From: Candidatus Nitrosocosmicus arcticus | GTDB lineage: Archaea > Thermoproteota > Nitrososphaeria > Nitrososphaerales > Nitrososphaeraceae | Direction: 5' to 3' | Assembly (NCBI RefSeq): GCF_007826885.1 | Contig: NZ_ML675582.1 | Location: forward strand, 116,966-180,965 | DNA length: 64,000 nt | Shown here: in pieces, positions 56,269 through 64,000 of the stretch | How positions within the stretch are numbered: the stretch's first letter is position 1 | How the letters are laid out: each line of letters starts with the position of its first letter | Position numbers and translations under genes: made by a program | Notes under the pieces: model-generated | The model's input: the letters and a program-made list of their open reading frames with translations, nothing else | The model's database searches: none | What the model was told of the DNA's origin: nothing

Positions 56269-57441
56269 ATGATGCAAAGGGTTTATTTGGCACCATATGG
56301 CGTTGGTTTAGGTCATGCCAGCAGACTTTTGATATTAGCAGAAAATATGAAAAGGCCCGGCATTGAAATGCGCTTCTCATCATTTGGTGAGGCCCGTAAT
56401 TATATAAAGAGGGAAGGTTTTGAGTGTGAAAAAGTTCCTCCAGTAGAATTCATGTGGGGAAAGCATGGTGAATTTTCAGTTAAAAGTAATATAAATAAAA
56501 TACCACAATGGCTTGTCAATTTACCTGTACAAGTAAACAAGGAAATAAGTTACATGAAGAAATTCGATCCCCAGATTATAGTATCTGATTCCCGATTATC
56601 CCCGCTTCTAGCAGCAAGGATATTAAACTTACCAAAAATCTTGATAATTAATCAGATTAAACTTTTACTAACGCCCAGATTGCGAGAGTTCAAGGCTGGG
56701 AGATTTTTTGAAACATGTAATGGCGAGCTAATGGGAGGAATTTGGAATATGTCAGACAGAATTCTGATACCTGATTTACCCCCACCCTACACCATTTCAG
56801 AGAGTACGATAAATTCCGTAAAATCAATTAAATCTAAATTAGATTATGTTGGATTCATAACCCCCAGGGCAAAAATCACTGAAAACGGCCTTTCCAAAGC
56901 AAAGCAAGTTTTACAAATTGACAATACAAAACCGCTTATTTTTGTCCACATCAGTGGACCCATGGGTACCAGGATACCTATAATAGTGAAGCTTATCGAT
57001 GTTTTTAAGAAGCAACCATCCATTCAATTTGTATTCTCCGAAGGAAATTCCAACGGCAATGTAGTACCTAGAAAAATTTCTAATAATATATGGTATTTTG
57101 AATGGTGTCCATACAAAGACGAAATATTTTTTCTTTCGGATGTTATTATTATGCGTGGTGGACACACTACTATATCACAAGCTATTCAATATGGAAAGCC
57201 AATTATCTCCATTCCTATTGAAAGTCACGGAGAGCAATTGTCAAATTCATCCAAGATCGAAAGACTGGGAATAGGCAAGACGATTGATTCTAAAACAATG
57301 AACCAAACTACACTTATCGATGCATTAAACGACTTGATTTGTAATAGCTCCTACGACGACAGAATACGGAATTTAATGAAAATAAGTAACAAACTAGATG
57401 GTATCCAAAATATCAAGGATATCGTTCTTACGTATGTTTAA
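56269..57441 (+). CDS. MurG-like GT-B glycosyltransferase
   Basis: 390 residues from ATG 56269; TTG 56200 is less likely because the GT-B start (RVYLAPYGVGLGHASRLLILAENM) follows directly after the inner ATG. That first loop is GLGHASR, matching the GxGHxxR of GT28/MurG-type enzymes. The C-terminal half has FVHISGPMGTR, then WCPYKDEIFFLSDVIIMRGGHTTISQAIQYGKPIISIPIESHGEQLSNSSKIERLG, the nucleotide-sugar binding region. Probably transfers a sugar to a lipid or protein for surface glycosylation. Its last 48 bases overlap the convergent ThiI-like gene. Confidence 0.85.
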   Translation: MMQRVYLAPYGVGLGHASRLLILAENMKRPGIEMRFSSFGEARNYIKREGFECEKVPPVEFMWGKHGEFSVKSNINKIPQWLVNLPVQVNKEISYMKKFDPQIIVSDSRLSPLLAARILNLPKILIINQIKLLLTPRLREFKAGRFFETCNGELMGGIWNMSDRILIPDLPPPYTISESTINSVKSIKSKLDYVGFITPRAKITENGLSKAKQVLQIDNTKPLIFVHISGPMGTRIPIIVKLIDVFKKQPSIQFVFSEGNSNGNVVPRKISNNIWYFEWCPYKDEIFFLSDVIIMRGGHTTISQAIQYGKPIISIPIESHGEQLSNSSKIERLGIGKTIDSKTMNQTTLIDALNDLICNSSYDDRIRNLMKISNKLDGIQNIKDIVLTYV

Positions 57442-58662
57442 GGAAAATTTCTTGTTAGAATTCAAGTGGCTTATGGAGTTTGCATATTTGTCCTCAGCCT
57501 TTGCAAAATCCTTTGGTTCACTTTCAATTAAATAATTTCGGAAAACAGTGCTTTGATTTATAGCATAGTTTATATCAAATAATTTTGTCAATTTCTCTTT
57601 AAATACACTTGGAGGAAAATTGAAAAGAAGTGGTGTAAAAAGCATTTTTTTTGATATGTGAAACAGTTTGATGTTTTTCTGAATAAACCAGTTAGGATGA
57701 ATATAAGGAGCGAATGGAAAGCTGACAAAGAGAGAGTTAAAATTTGAATTTATTAGGATCTTGATAATAACCTGCTCATAAACCAAGTGCTGAACTTGAC
57801 TTCCTTTGTTCTTTGAGCGACCACCCTCCTTATATGCTTCATTGATAGGTCGGATCGAAGACCGTTTGATGTCCTTCATAGAGAATAAATAAAATGTTAA
57901 AGAATCGATTGGGTAATTCTTAATTATATCGTTAAACTTTCTTATTTGTTTTATCAGTTGAAGTCGATCTCGAAAGAAAAAAACTGGCAGTGGCCTATAG
58001 CCGGAATCTAAAACCTGGATTAGCGACAACATGGAACAATCGTCATAAAGAGGGCATACAACATCATCATGTAAAAAATTAAAAGGAGTACGATCAGCAC
58101 CTTTAAGCACTAACAAGCTCACGAATGCAATATTATTCCCAATAAGTATATACAATATTTTATCGGCTTGATTTTCATCTTGTACAGAAACAAGCCCTTT
58201 TGCTTTACTAGATAATTCAGTTTGAATAAAAAAATCAAGATCGTGTTTATAGTATATGAAGTCACCATCTTTGGGCTCAGGCAATTTTGAAGTTTCTATC
58301 TTGATTAGATATTTTTCACCATCCATTAATAACTTATTTGCAATTGTTAAAACGCTTTTAGATAATGTATCGTATTCAAGTGTTTTGGTCGCACCTATAA
58401 AAATATAAGATACTCCAGATATCTTCCTTAATAACTCAGTCGCTTGAACCAGTTGTGAATCATTTTGTAAGAATATTATTATGTAATATCCTTCCTTTTT
58501 GATAGACTTTATTTTATATTTATTTGTTCTAAGCAAAGCAATGGCCGATTGTTTTAAAAATTTCATGAATGAAATGGATTTAATTACAGATTCCATTACG
58601 ATAGCGGGTCTATTGTCAGTGGCCAAAGGAAAGTTTGTGTTAATTATTTTAGTATCATTCAA
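57394..58662 (-). CDS. THUMP-domain ThiI-like protein with a degenerate PP-loop
   Basis: 422 residues. An N-terminal ferredoxin-like and THUMP-type region (FLKQSAIALLRTNKYKIKSIKKEGYYIIIF ... GVSYIFIGATKTLEYD ... GEKYLIKIETSK) precedes a Rossmann-like half. In ThiI the PP-loop reads SGGxDS; the corresponding place here seems to read VVCPLYDDCSMLSLIQVLDSGYRPLPVFF, without Ser-Gly-Gly. The protein may modify or only bind tRNA. The fold assignment is by pattern and moderately sure. Converges with the glycosyltransferase, 48 bp overlap. Confidence 0.5.
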   Translation of the reverse strand: MNDTKIINTNFPLATDNRPAIVMESVIKSISFMKFLKQSAIALLRTNKYKIKSIKKEGYYIIIFLQNDSQLVQATELLRKISGVSYIFIGATKTLEYDTLSKSVLTIANKLLMDGEKYLIKIETSKLPEPKDGDFIYYKHDLDFFIQTELSSKAKGLVSVQDENQADKILYILIGNNIAFVSLLVLKGADRTPFNFLHDDVVCPLYDDCSMLSLIQVLDSGYRPLPVFFFRDRLQLIKQIRKFNDIIKNYPIDSLTFYLFSMKDIKRSSIRPINEAYKEGGRSKNKGSQVQHLVYEQVIIKILINSNFNSLFVSFPFAPYIHPNWFIQKNIKLFHISKKMLFTPLLFNFPPSVFKEKLTKLFDINYAINQSTVFRNYLIESEPKDFAKAEDKYANSISHLNSNKKFSLNIRKNDILDILDTI

Positions 58663-58702
58663 ACTAATTGATCACAAGAACGTTTTTCTGTAAGAAGAAC
58701 AG

Positions 58703-59677
58703 TTATGAATTTATGAAATCGAGGATATTTATCCTATCAGGGGCATTAGGAACACGTTGAAGATATTCCCTAAACGACTCTTTTGCAGAAGCATCATTAC
58801 CAAGGTTTAAGAATGTAATACCCAGGTTCTTGTAAATTGGTCCGTAGCGTGATGGACTGATATCTATTGCGTTTAGATAATGTTGTTTAGATTGCAAATA
58901 ATTTTTCCTTTTAAGGTAATAGTTCCCCAACCCTCTATGCGCCAAGTAAAATTTTGGATTTAATTCTATAATCTTTTCATAAAGTTGTACACATTTTTCA
59001 TCATCCTGCTCATTAAGAATACCCGCGATCATTAATAGCAATTGTGGGTTATCTTTCTCATCATCAATAATAGCAAGTGTCTTTGTAAGCAATTCTAAAG
59101 CTTCTTTAGTTTTACCTTGAATTTTTAGTCTCTCGGCTTCTAAAGAAACTCGATTCGTTTTTTCAAACATATAAGAACTTTTTTTGAGTAAATCTTGGGC
59201 ATCCTCAGGGAATATCATTATGGTTAAGTAATCCTCCTGCGACCATTCGCTAAAAAATTTTTCCTCTGGAATGGCCCCAAATGAATCGGGCTCAGGAACA
59301 TAGGTTATTAATCTTTTTTCCTCAGGATCATAACCGGTCACAATGGTAGCAAATTGAATCGTCTCATTTATCCCAGGTAAGATAACGATTAAGGGGATCC
59401 CTTGACCAAGCCGTTTTTTGAGATCATCTAAAGAACCCCGATAAATTTTGGATAATAATTTGAATTTTTTCTCAATTATTTCTAACCCTTCTATAAAAAT
59501 GGTACCCTTATGATTCGCGTATTGCGTAGATCTGTGCGAAATTTCGTCATCGGGTGTTATTTCACCCCAGAATTTTGTTAACACATTTATTACAAGCGGA
59601 AAAACTACATTATCTTCATTTTTACTAACAAGGGGAAGTGTTATCTGTATATTATTATCTTTCTCATTCTTGTACAC
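58703..59677 (-). CDS. C39-like (inactive) domain fused to TPRs
   Basis: 324 residues. Residues 10-165 have the papain-like C39 layout (LPLVSKNEDNVVFPLVINVLTKFWGEITPDDEI ... LKKRLGQGIPLIVILPGINETIQFATIVTGYDPEEKRLITYVPEP). The catalytic Cys position is Val and the His position is Gln/Phe, so peptidase activity is not expected. TPRs follow (CVQLYEKIIELNPKFYLAHRGLGNYYLKRKNYLQSKQHYLNAIDISPSRYGPIYKNLG). No signal peptide. A peptide-binding adapter is the likely role. Confidence 0.7.
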   Translation of the reverse strand: MYKNEKDNNIQITLPLVSKNEDNVVFPLVINVLTKFWGEITPDDEISHRSTQYANHKGTIFIEGLEIIEKKFKLLSKIYRGSLDDLKKRLGQGIPLIVILPGINETIQFATIVTGYDPEEKRLITYVPEPDSFGAIPEEKFFSEWSQEDYLTIMIFPEDAQDLLKKSSYMFEKTNRVSLEAERLKIQGKTKEALELLTKTLAIIDDEKDNPQLLLMIAGILNEQDDEKCVQLYEKIIELNPKFYLAHRGLGNYYLKRKNYLQSKQHYLNAIDISPSRYGPIYKNLGITFLNLGNDASAKESFREYLQRVPNAPDRINILDFINS

Positions 59678-59755
59678 ATCGTACCTATACAGGATAGTAA
59701 ATAAAAATCATAATGTTAGTGTGTAGCGCTTGAAAGGGAGATTGCTGCGGCCAGT

Positions 59756-60325
59756 CTAATGTAAATTAAGAAAGTTCTCCAAAAGGTCCTTGCCGGGCCT
59801 ACCACTTTTTTCGGGATGAAACTGTGTTCCAAATATGGGTTTTTTTTTGAAACAGAATAATTCATTATTGCAGTGAGAAGATGTTCCCAACAGTCTAAAA
59901 TCATCGGACAAGGTAGAAATGCAGAAATTATGACTCTCATACATCTTCACCGATTTATAACCTTCAAGTATTGGCGTTGGCTCTATCAGATCGATTTCAA
60001 TTGTATCTTTTATCTTTTGAATTTTTTTTAATGTACAACCTAGAGTCAATCCTAGAATCTGCCCCCCATAACAAATTCCCAACAAAGGTTTGTCTAATAC
60101 TAGACATCCCTTTACAATACGAGAATTTATCTTGTTGATAAGAGAGGAGTTATGCTGACGTCCTGATAAGATAACATTATCAAACCTCTCCAGCAACTCT
60201 AAATGGGTGTCAAGAGCGTGGATTTGATTACAATCATAGCATTCGAAATTATTCTCTAGTTCATTCAATAATTCTACAATGTTGCCTATGAAGGGTGAAA
60301 AATTGTTTATTAAAAGCGTTTTCAA
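59756..60325 (-). CDS. Class I glutamine amidotransferase
   Basis: 189 residues, the length of a free GATase subunit. Nucleophile Cys85 in PLLGICYGGQILGL; His170 and Glu172 in IFGTQFHPEKSG complete the triad. It resembles the separate glutaminase subunit of archaeal GMP synthase (GuaA-A), which would supply ammonia to a separate ATP-pyrophosphatase subunit, but that gene is not in the window. Other GATase partners are possible. Divergent from the glutaredoxin-like gene. Confidence 0.82.
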   Translation of the reverse strand: MKTLLINNFSPFIGNIVELLNELENNFECYDCNQIHALDTHLELLERFDNVILSGRQHNSSLINKINSRIVKGCLVLDKPLLGICYGGQILGLTLGCTLKKIQKIKDTIEIDLIEPTPILEGYKSVKMYESHNFCISTLSDDFRLLGTSSHCNNELFCFKKKPIFGTQFHPEKSGRPGKDLLENFLNLH

Positions 60326-60472
60326 GTGTGTTTTAATTTATTATAGATTTGAAATTATTTTTAGTTTGCTATTACCTAGAAAAAAGTCACCTAATAGGCA
60401 TAAATATTTGATTAAGATGTAATCGAAAAAATATTAATCCGATTGTCCTCATACCGTTGATATGGGATTAAG

Positions 60473-60787
60473 TTGAGACCCAGAAAGCCTATAATATTAG
60501 TTGATGATTCACTCCAGTCACAAAAGATAGTAGAGCTATTCAAGAAGAATGAGATAGAATACGTAAAATATCACATACAGAAATTTGAGGAAAGCTGCTG
60601 TGGAGAGTTACCAACTACAAAAACTCCATCAGTTATAGCAGCCGAGGGGATCTTTAAGGAAGAGTCACTAATTATGAATTATATAGAATACGTAAAACAA
60701 AAAAAAGACAATGAAGACTTGGAAAGCAGGGAAAATAAAAAGATACAGAGAAAACATATGGATGAAACAGATAGCGCTTATTGGTAA
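60473..60787 (+). CDS. Glutaredoxin-like thioredoxin-fold protein
   Basis: 104 residues from a TTG start. The first 70 residues have the glutaredoxin layout: KPIILVDDSLQSQKIVELFKKNEIEYVKYHIQKFEESCCGELPTTKTPSVIAAEGIFKEESLIMNYIEYVK, with the cis-Pro region TPSVIAAEG. The usual N-terminal CxxC is replaced by DDSLQS; a CC pair lies at residues 42-43 instead. A charged tail follows. It converges with glyS, with 16 bases between the stops. A classic thiol-disulfide role is doubtful. Confidence 0.6.
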   Translation: MRPRKPIILVDDSLQSQKIVELFKKNEIEYVKYHIQKFEESCCGELPTTKTPSVIAAEGIFKEESLIMNYIEYVKQKKDNEDLESRENKKIQRKHMDETDSAYW

Positions 60788-60803
60788 GCGAATTTCAAAT
60801 ATT

Positions 60804-62273
60804 TCAAGCCATGTTAAAAGTAAATATTTGTTTGGACAGAAAGGAGTGCGCATCTTCTATTTTAATTCGCTCCTGATTCATAGAATCGCGAAACCTGACC
60901 GTGACGGTGTCATCCTCAAGGGTCTGATGGTCGATTGTAAAGGCAAAAGGGGTTCCGATTTCTTCAAGGCGACGATAACGACGACCGATGGAGCCAGATT
61001 CATCATAGAATACATCAAAATCTCTCCAAAGATTGGATAAGAGCTTAGAAGCCTTATCCTTAAACTCTTGCTTCTTAATTAATGGGAGTATGCCTGCGTG
61101 AATGGGTGAGAGATATGGTTCTAATTTCAAGACAACTCGATCATCATTCTCCCTATCTACAAAGTACGAGTGTTCTAGTATAGAGTAAATACACCGATCC
61201 ACCCCCAGAGAGAGTTCAAATACGTGTGGCAATACTTTAGTATCGTCATCCATTACTTCTAGATTAGTTTTACTAGTAACCGAATGAGACTTTAGGTCGT
61301 AATCAGAACGGTAATTGCAAGCAACTAATTCTAACCATCCTATGGACGTATCTACCTCAAAATCAAATGCAACAGTAGAGTAAAAGGCCTTCTCTTGATC
61401 TGACAAACGTCTGAGTCTAGTTCTTTTTTTGTCTATTCCAGTCCTATCAAAGAACTCAACAAGTAAGGCTAAATAATAAGCAACTAACTTATTTGGCAAT
61501 ATCTTTCGTTCTAATGCTTCGTCAACGGGTAATTCTACTATCCGAGTATCATAAAATCTCAAAAGGGTATTCTTTATTTCATCATATTTATTCAAATCAT
61601 TTAATTTCGCGGGATTACAAAAAATCTCAATCTCAGCCTGGTAAAATTCCCTCAGGCGCAAAAGTCCCTGTCTTGGTGATATTTCATTCCTAAAACTCTT
61701 GCCTACCTGGGCTATACCTAACGGTAACTTTCCTCTACTAACTTTAAATATTCTAGAGAAATCAACAAAAATGGACTGGCATGTCTCTGGTCTTAAGTAA
61801 GCCTCGTCTCGATTTGGTCCAATCTCTATTTTAAACATCATATTAAATCTTTCAGATTTAGAAATTTCACCTTTACAGAGAGGACATTTAATATCGTTCT
61901 GTAGGATCAAATCGTCAACGTTTTCGTTTTCCAATCTTTCTGGAACATCTATCTGGGCCACTTCCTGTATCAGCTTGTCTGCCCTAAATGAGCTTGAACA
62001 TTTTTTACATTTAACAATAGGATCCGTAAAATTTGTCAAGTGACCTGAAGCCATGAACACATTTTTGCTCATTATTTGGGATCCATCTATCTCAAGCATG
62101 TTGTCTCTTCGAACTAATTCTCTTCTCCATAAATCTAAGAATTTATTCTTCATTCTTACACCATTGGGTCCATACTCCCAAAATCCCGCATTTGCATCAG
62201 AATATAATTCGCTACTTGGAAAATAAAATCCTCGCTCTAGAGCTAACTGTATTATTTCATCATACGTATTCAT
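60804..62273 (-). CDS. glyS: Glycyl-tRNA synthetase (archaeal/eukaryal dimer type)
   Basis: 489 residues. Charges tRNA-Gly with glycine in the cytoplasm. Class II motifs: motif 1 region NAGFWEYGPNGVRMKNKFLDLWRRELV, motif 2 GKSFRNEISPRQGLLRLREFYQAEIEIF, motif 3 FELSLGVDRCIYSILEHSY. A zinc-binding insertion has CKKCSSSFRADK and CPLCKGEIS. YLRPETCQSIFVDFSRI is the glycine-site block. The anticodon-binding domain follows (HAGILPLIKKQEFKDKASKLLSNL). Length and motifs are normal for archaeal enzymes. Confidence 0.96.
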   Translation of the reverse strand: MNTYDEIIQLALERGFYFPSSELYSDANAGFWEYGPNGVRMKNKFLDLWRRELVRRDNMLEIDGSQIMSKNVFMASGHLTNFTDPIVKCKKCSSSFRADKLIQEVAQIDVPERLENENVDDLILQNDIKCPLCKGEISKSERFNMMFKIEIGPNRDEAYLRPETCQSIFVDFSRIFKVSRGKLPLGIAQVGKSFRNEISPRQGLLRLREFYQAEIEIFCNPAKLNDLNKYDEIKNTLLRFYDTRIVELPVDEALERKILPNKLVAYYLALLVEFFDRTGIDKKRTRLRRLSDQEKAFYSTVAFDFEVDTSIGWLELVACNYRSDYDLKSHSVTSKTNLEVMDDDTKVLPHVFELSLGVDRCIYSILEHSYFVDRENDDRVVLKLEPYLSPIHAGILPLIKKQEFKDKASKLLSNLWRDFDVFYDESGSIGRRYRRLEEIGTPFAFTIDHQTLEDDTVTVRFRDSMNQERIKIEDAHSFLSKQIFTFNMA

Positions 62274-62636
62274 CGATAATAATCATATATGAAAATTCAG
62301 ATCCTTAAATCTATTTGTGGGTAAAAAATATTCTTTTAGTAGCGTTTTTATGAAAAAAGTGAAAAAATATAGTATAGATTTCAAACAAAATTATTCAATA
62401 CTGAGATTTTAATGATATTGAGTAGTTTTTAACACATTATGAAATCATATCAAAAAGAAAGGTATGAATGACGATTGCTAAGCCTCCTAATTAAAAGAAG
62501 TTAAGGTTTCATTAAAAAATTTTGAAGTCTTAAGAAAGCGGCTACTGCTCCCTCAGCAAATGTAACTTTAATTTTTAAATCAGGTTATAGGGCCACTTTT
62601 GAAACTAATCAATGAGGTCATTAAAACCAAATCATA
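62274..62636. other. Intergenic region, no gene seen
   Basis: 363 bases between two minus-strand genes; AT-rich, with T-runs. It holds the glyS promoter region near 62300. Confidence 0.45.
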
Positions 62637-63359
62637 TTATTGTGTCATACTACGATTGTGATCTTTGTCTTCAAAAGTTACCTCCTCATTTGTCACATCA
62701 GTAGTAATTATTTTGGTCTCTTTCACTGGCTTTTTTCTTACGATTACCTCTTCACGTATGTATGGATTCTTGATTATTACTGGGACCTCTCTTTTCAATG
62801 GAATAGAAATTTGAGTTCTCGATGACACGGGTTTTTCAATATCTGACCCCCCTTCCCCTTTGTTTTGATCAGGAGATTCTTTCATCCCCTTCTGTTCATT
62901 GTTATATGGAATACGTTCAATGGTAACCTTTTCATAGGTCAAATCTATCTCAACAGTTCTTGTTTCTTTAATAGGTTCTTTTATGATATCAACTGTATCC
63001 TCGACAACCTTTTTTGACACTACGAGATTCTCCCCTATTACAGGAATTTTAGTCTCCATTTCTGTAGACATATCCGACGATTTGAATGTAGAATAGTCTT
63101 TGAACTTTGGTTCAGATGTTTCCTCATATCCAGATAACTCGTTTTGGTTAACTTTTACTCGGAGTATATCACCATCAAAACTTTCGGCGGTTGAAATTGG
63201 TATTACGAACCTTTTCTTGTTTAACAATCCCTTTTGTATGACAATGAAATTATCGCCAATTTCTACAACTTCTCCCAGATCCAAACCGTCGGTGCCAATT
63301 ACTTCTTTTTTAACAACATTTTTCCAATCTATATTATCCTTATTGTTACTAACGTGCAC
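62637..63359 (-). CDS. PRC-barrel/DUF2382 stress-type protein
   Basis: 240 residues. A PRC-barrel-like first domain (VVKKEVIGTDGLDLGEVVEIGDNFIVIQKGLLNKKRFVIPIS) is followed by two DUF2382 (YsnF/AvaK) modules: IPVIGENLVVSKKVVEDTVDIIKEPIKETRTVEIDLTYEKVTIERIPY and EVPVIIKNPYIREEVIVRKKPVKETKIITTDVTNEEVTFE. These proteins are linked to desiccation and oxidative stress and probably coat or sense membranes. Followed in tandem by a second DUF2382 gene. Confidence 0.85.
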   Translation of the reverse strand: MHVSNNKDNIDWKNVVKKEVIGTDGLDLGEVVEIGDNFIVIQKGLLNKKRFVIPISTAESFDGDILRVKVNQNELSGYEETSEPKFKDYSTFKSSDMSTEMETKIPVIGENLVVSKKVVEDTVDIIKEPIKETRTVEIDLTYEKVTIERIPYNNEQKGMKESPDQNKGEGGSDIEKPVSSRTQISIPLKREVPVIIKNPYIREEVIVRKKPVKETKIITTDVTNEEVTFEDKDHNRSMTQ

Positions 63360-63433
63360 ATTTTATATTTATAACAAGATATATAAAATAATATGGATTG
63401 ATATTTAACCAGCGATAATACAATATTCTTGGA

Positions 63434-64000
63434 TTAGAATATCTCTTCTTTTAAATTACCAGGAAATTGCAAAGTAAGTTTTTCTCGCTTAACCTCAACA
63501 TCGATTTTCCGTTTTTCATTGACTTGGTATTTCTTGAGGACAATCTCGGCTAATTTAATCCTCTTTTTATTTATAATGATTTCTTCGCCCCATAGTTCTA
63601 ATGTCTGTTGATTATCGTTTATGTCGGCTTTAGTTCCATCTAAAAGCGAAACTGGTTTCTCACTTAATACATTTTTATTTAATTCTTTTCCTTCGGGTTC
63701 CAAGCAAACAATCTCTATTTCACTACCAGTTGAATCAAGTTGTTTGTTGTCTTCAAAACCAGTTCTTTCATGTAGAAACACGTCAGAAATTTTACTTTTT
63801 ATTCGGGAGAAAATTTCACCTATCTCTTTGTCGTTATAGGAATCGAACATTTTACCATTTATGAAAACCTCTTCATATTTTAATGGTATCTCAATTTTCT
63901 TTTTAACTGTAATCCATTTCTTTTCAATTTTCAAGTTTCCTTTTTCTAGTTTTTTTGGTTAACGTCAAGCTTTTCGTTTGAATAATGGGATTTTTCGTAC
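63434..64000 (-). CDS. DUF2382-family protein, 5' end beyond the window
   Basis: The frame stays open past the TTG at 63934 to the right window edge with DUF2382-like sequence (LTLTKKLEKGNLKIEKKWITVKKKIEIPLKYEEVFINGK), so the start lies outside. At the other end a second module reads ELWGEEIIINKKRIKLAEIVLKKYQVNEKRKIDVEVKREKLTLQFPG. The likely role is the same stress-linked one as its neighbour 74 bases downstream. Confidence 0.75.

Overview
The window looks like chromosome from an ammonia-oxidising archaeon of the Nitrososphaeria (Thaumarchaeota), most like the AT-rich soil genus Nitrosocosmicus. This is inference from several signs: roughly one-third GC; TATA-type promoters 20-35 nt before short-leader genes; an archaeal-type glycyl-tRNA synthetase; an archaeal COG1340 coiled-coil protein; many small secreted cupredoxin-fold proteins; and several TTG/GTG starts. 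No 16S or amo gene is present to confirm it.

Left flank (1-11684). Mostly short, independently transcribed genes. Two near-identical winged-helix/Met-rich-membrane/acidic-tail proteins (600 and 3608) bracket a degenerate cupredoxin and a VOC-family enzyme. A SocA/Panacea-like protein, small secreted proteins, a CDF metal exporter, a ZIP-like metal transporter and a blue-copper-like protein follow.

Central island (11685-48406). An 18-bp sequence identical to the 3' end of the tRNA-Ala(GGC) gene at 48389-48462 recurs in direct orientation at 11685-11702. A tyrosine recombinase gene lies next to the intact tRNA. I read the 36.7 kb between them as an integrated element, or several accreted ones. 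Beside the integrase is a small control module: an AbrB-like protein, a nested hairpin, a zinc-finger protein and a winged-helix protein. The cargo includes a defence-like cluster (KAP NTPase, broken DUF6602 gene, DUF262/DUF1524 GmrSD-like nuclease), an Acg-type nitroreductase, secreted DUF4352/TPR paralogs, an excalibur-domain protein, two more cupredoxin-fold proteins, and a TPR two-gene operon. Four copies of an 18-22 bp palindrome, several copies of a ~400-bp non-coding repeat and a GC-rich ~34-nt motif are scattered only through this region. All five broken genes in the window also lie here, so the island appears to be decaying.

Right flank (48463-64000). Conserved-looking chromosomal genes: a beta-helix secreted protein, a Met-rich secreted protein, a membrane-inserted Bud32-like kinase, the COG1340 protein, a ribbon-helix-helix regulator behind an 11-bp inverted repeat, a MurG-like glycosyltransferase, a THUMP/ThiI-like protein with a degenerate PP-loop, a catalytically dead C39-like/TPR protein, a class I glutamine amidotransferase, a glutaredoxin-like protein, glycyl-tRNA synthetase and two DUF2382 stress-type proteins. 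The last of these runs off the window edge.
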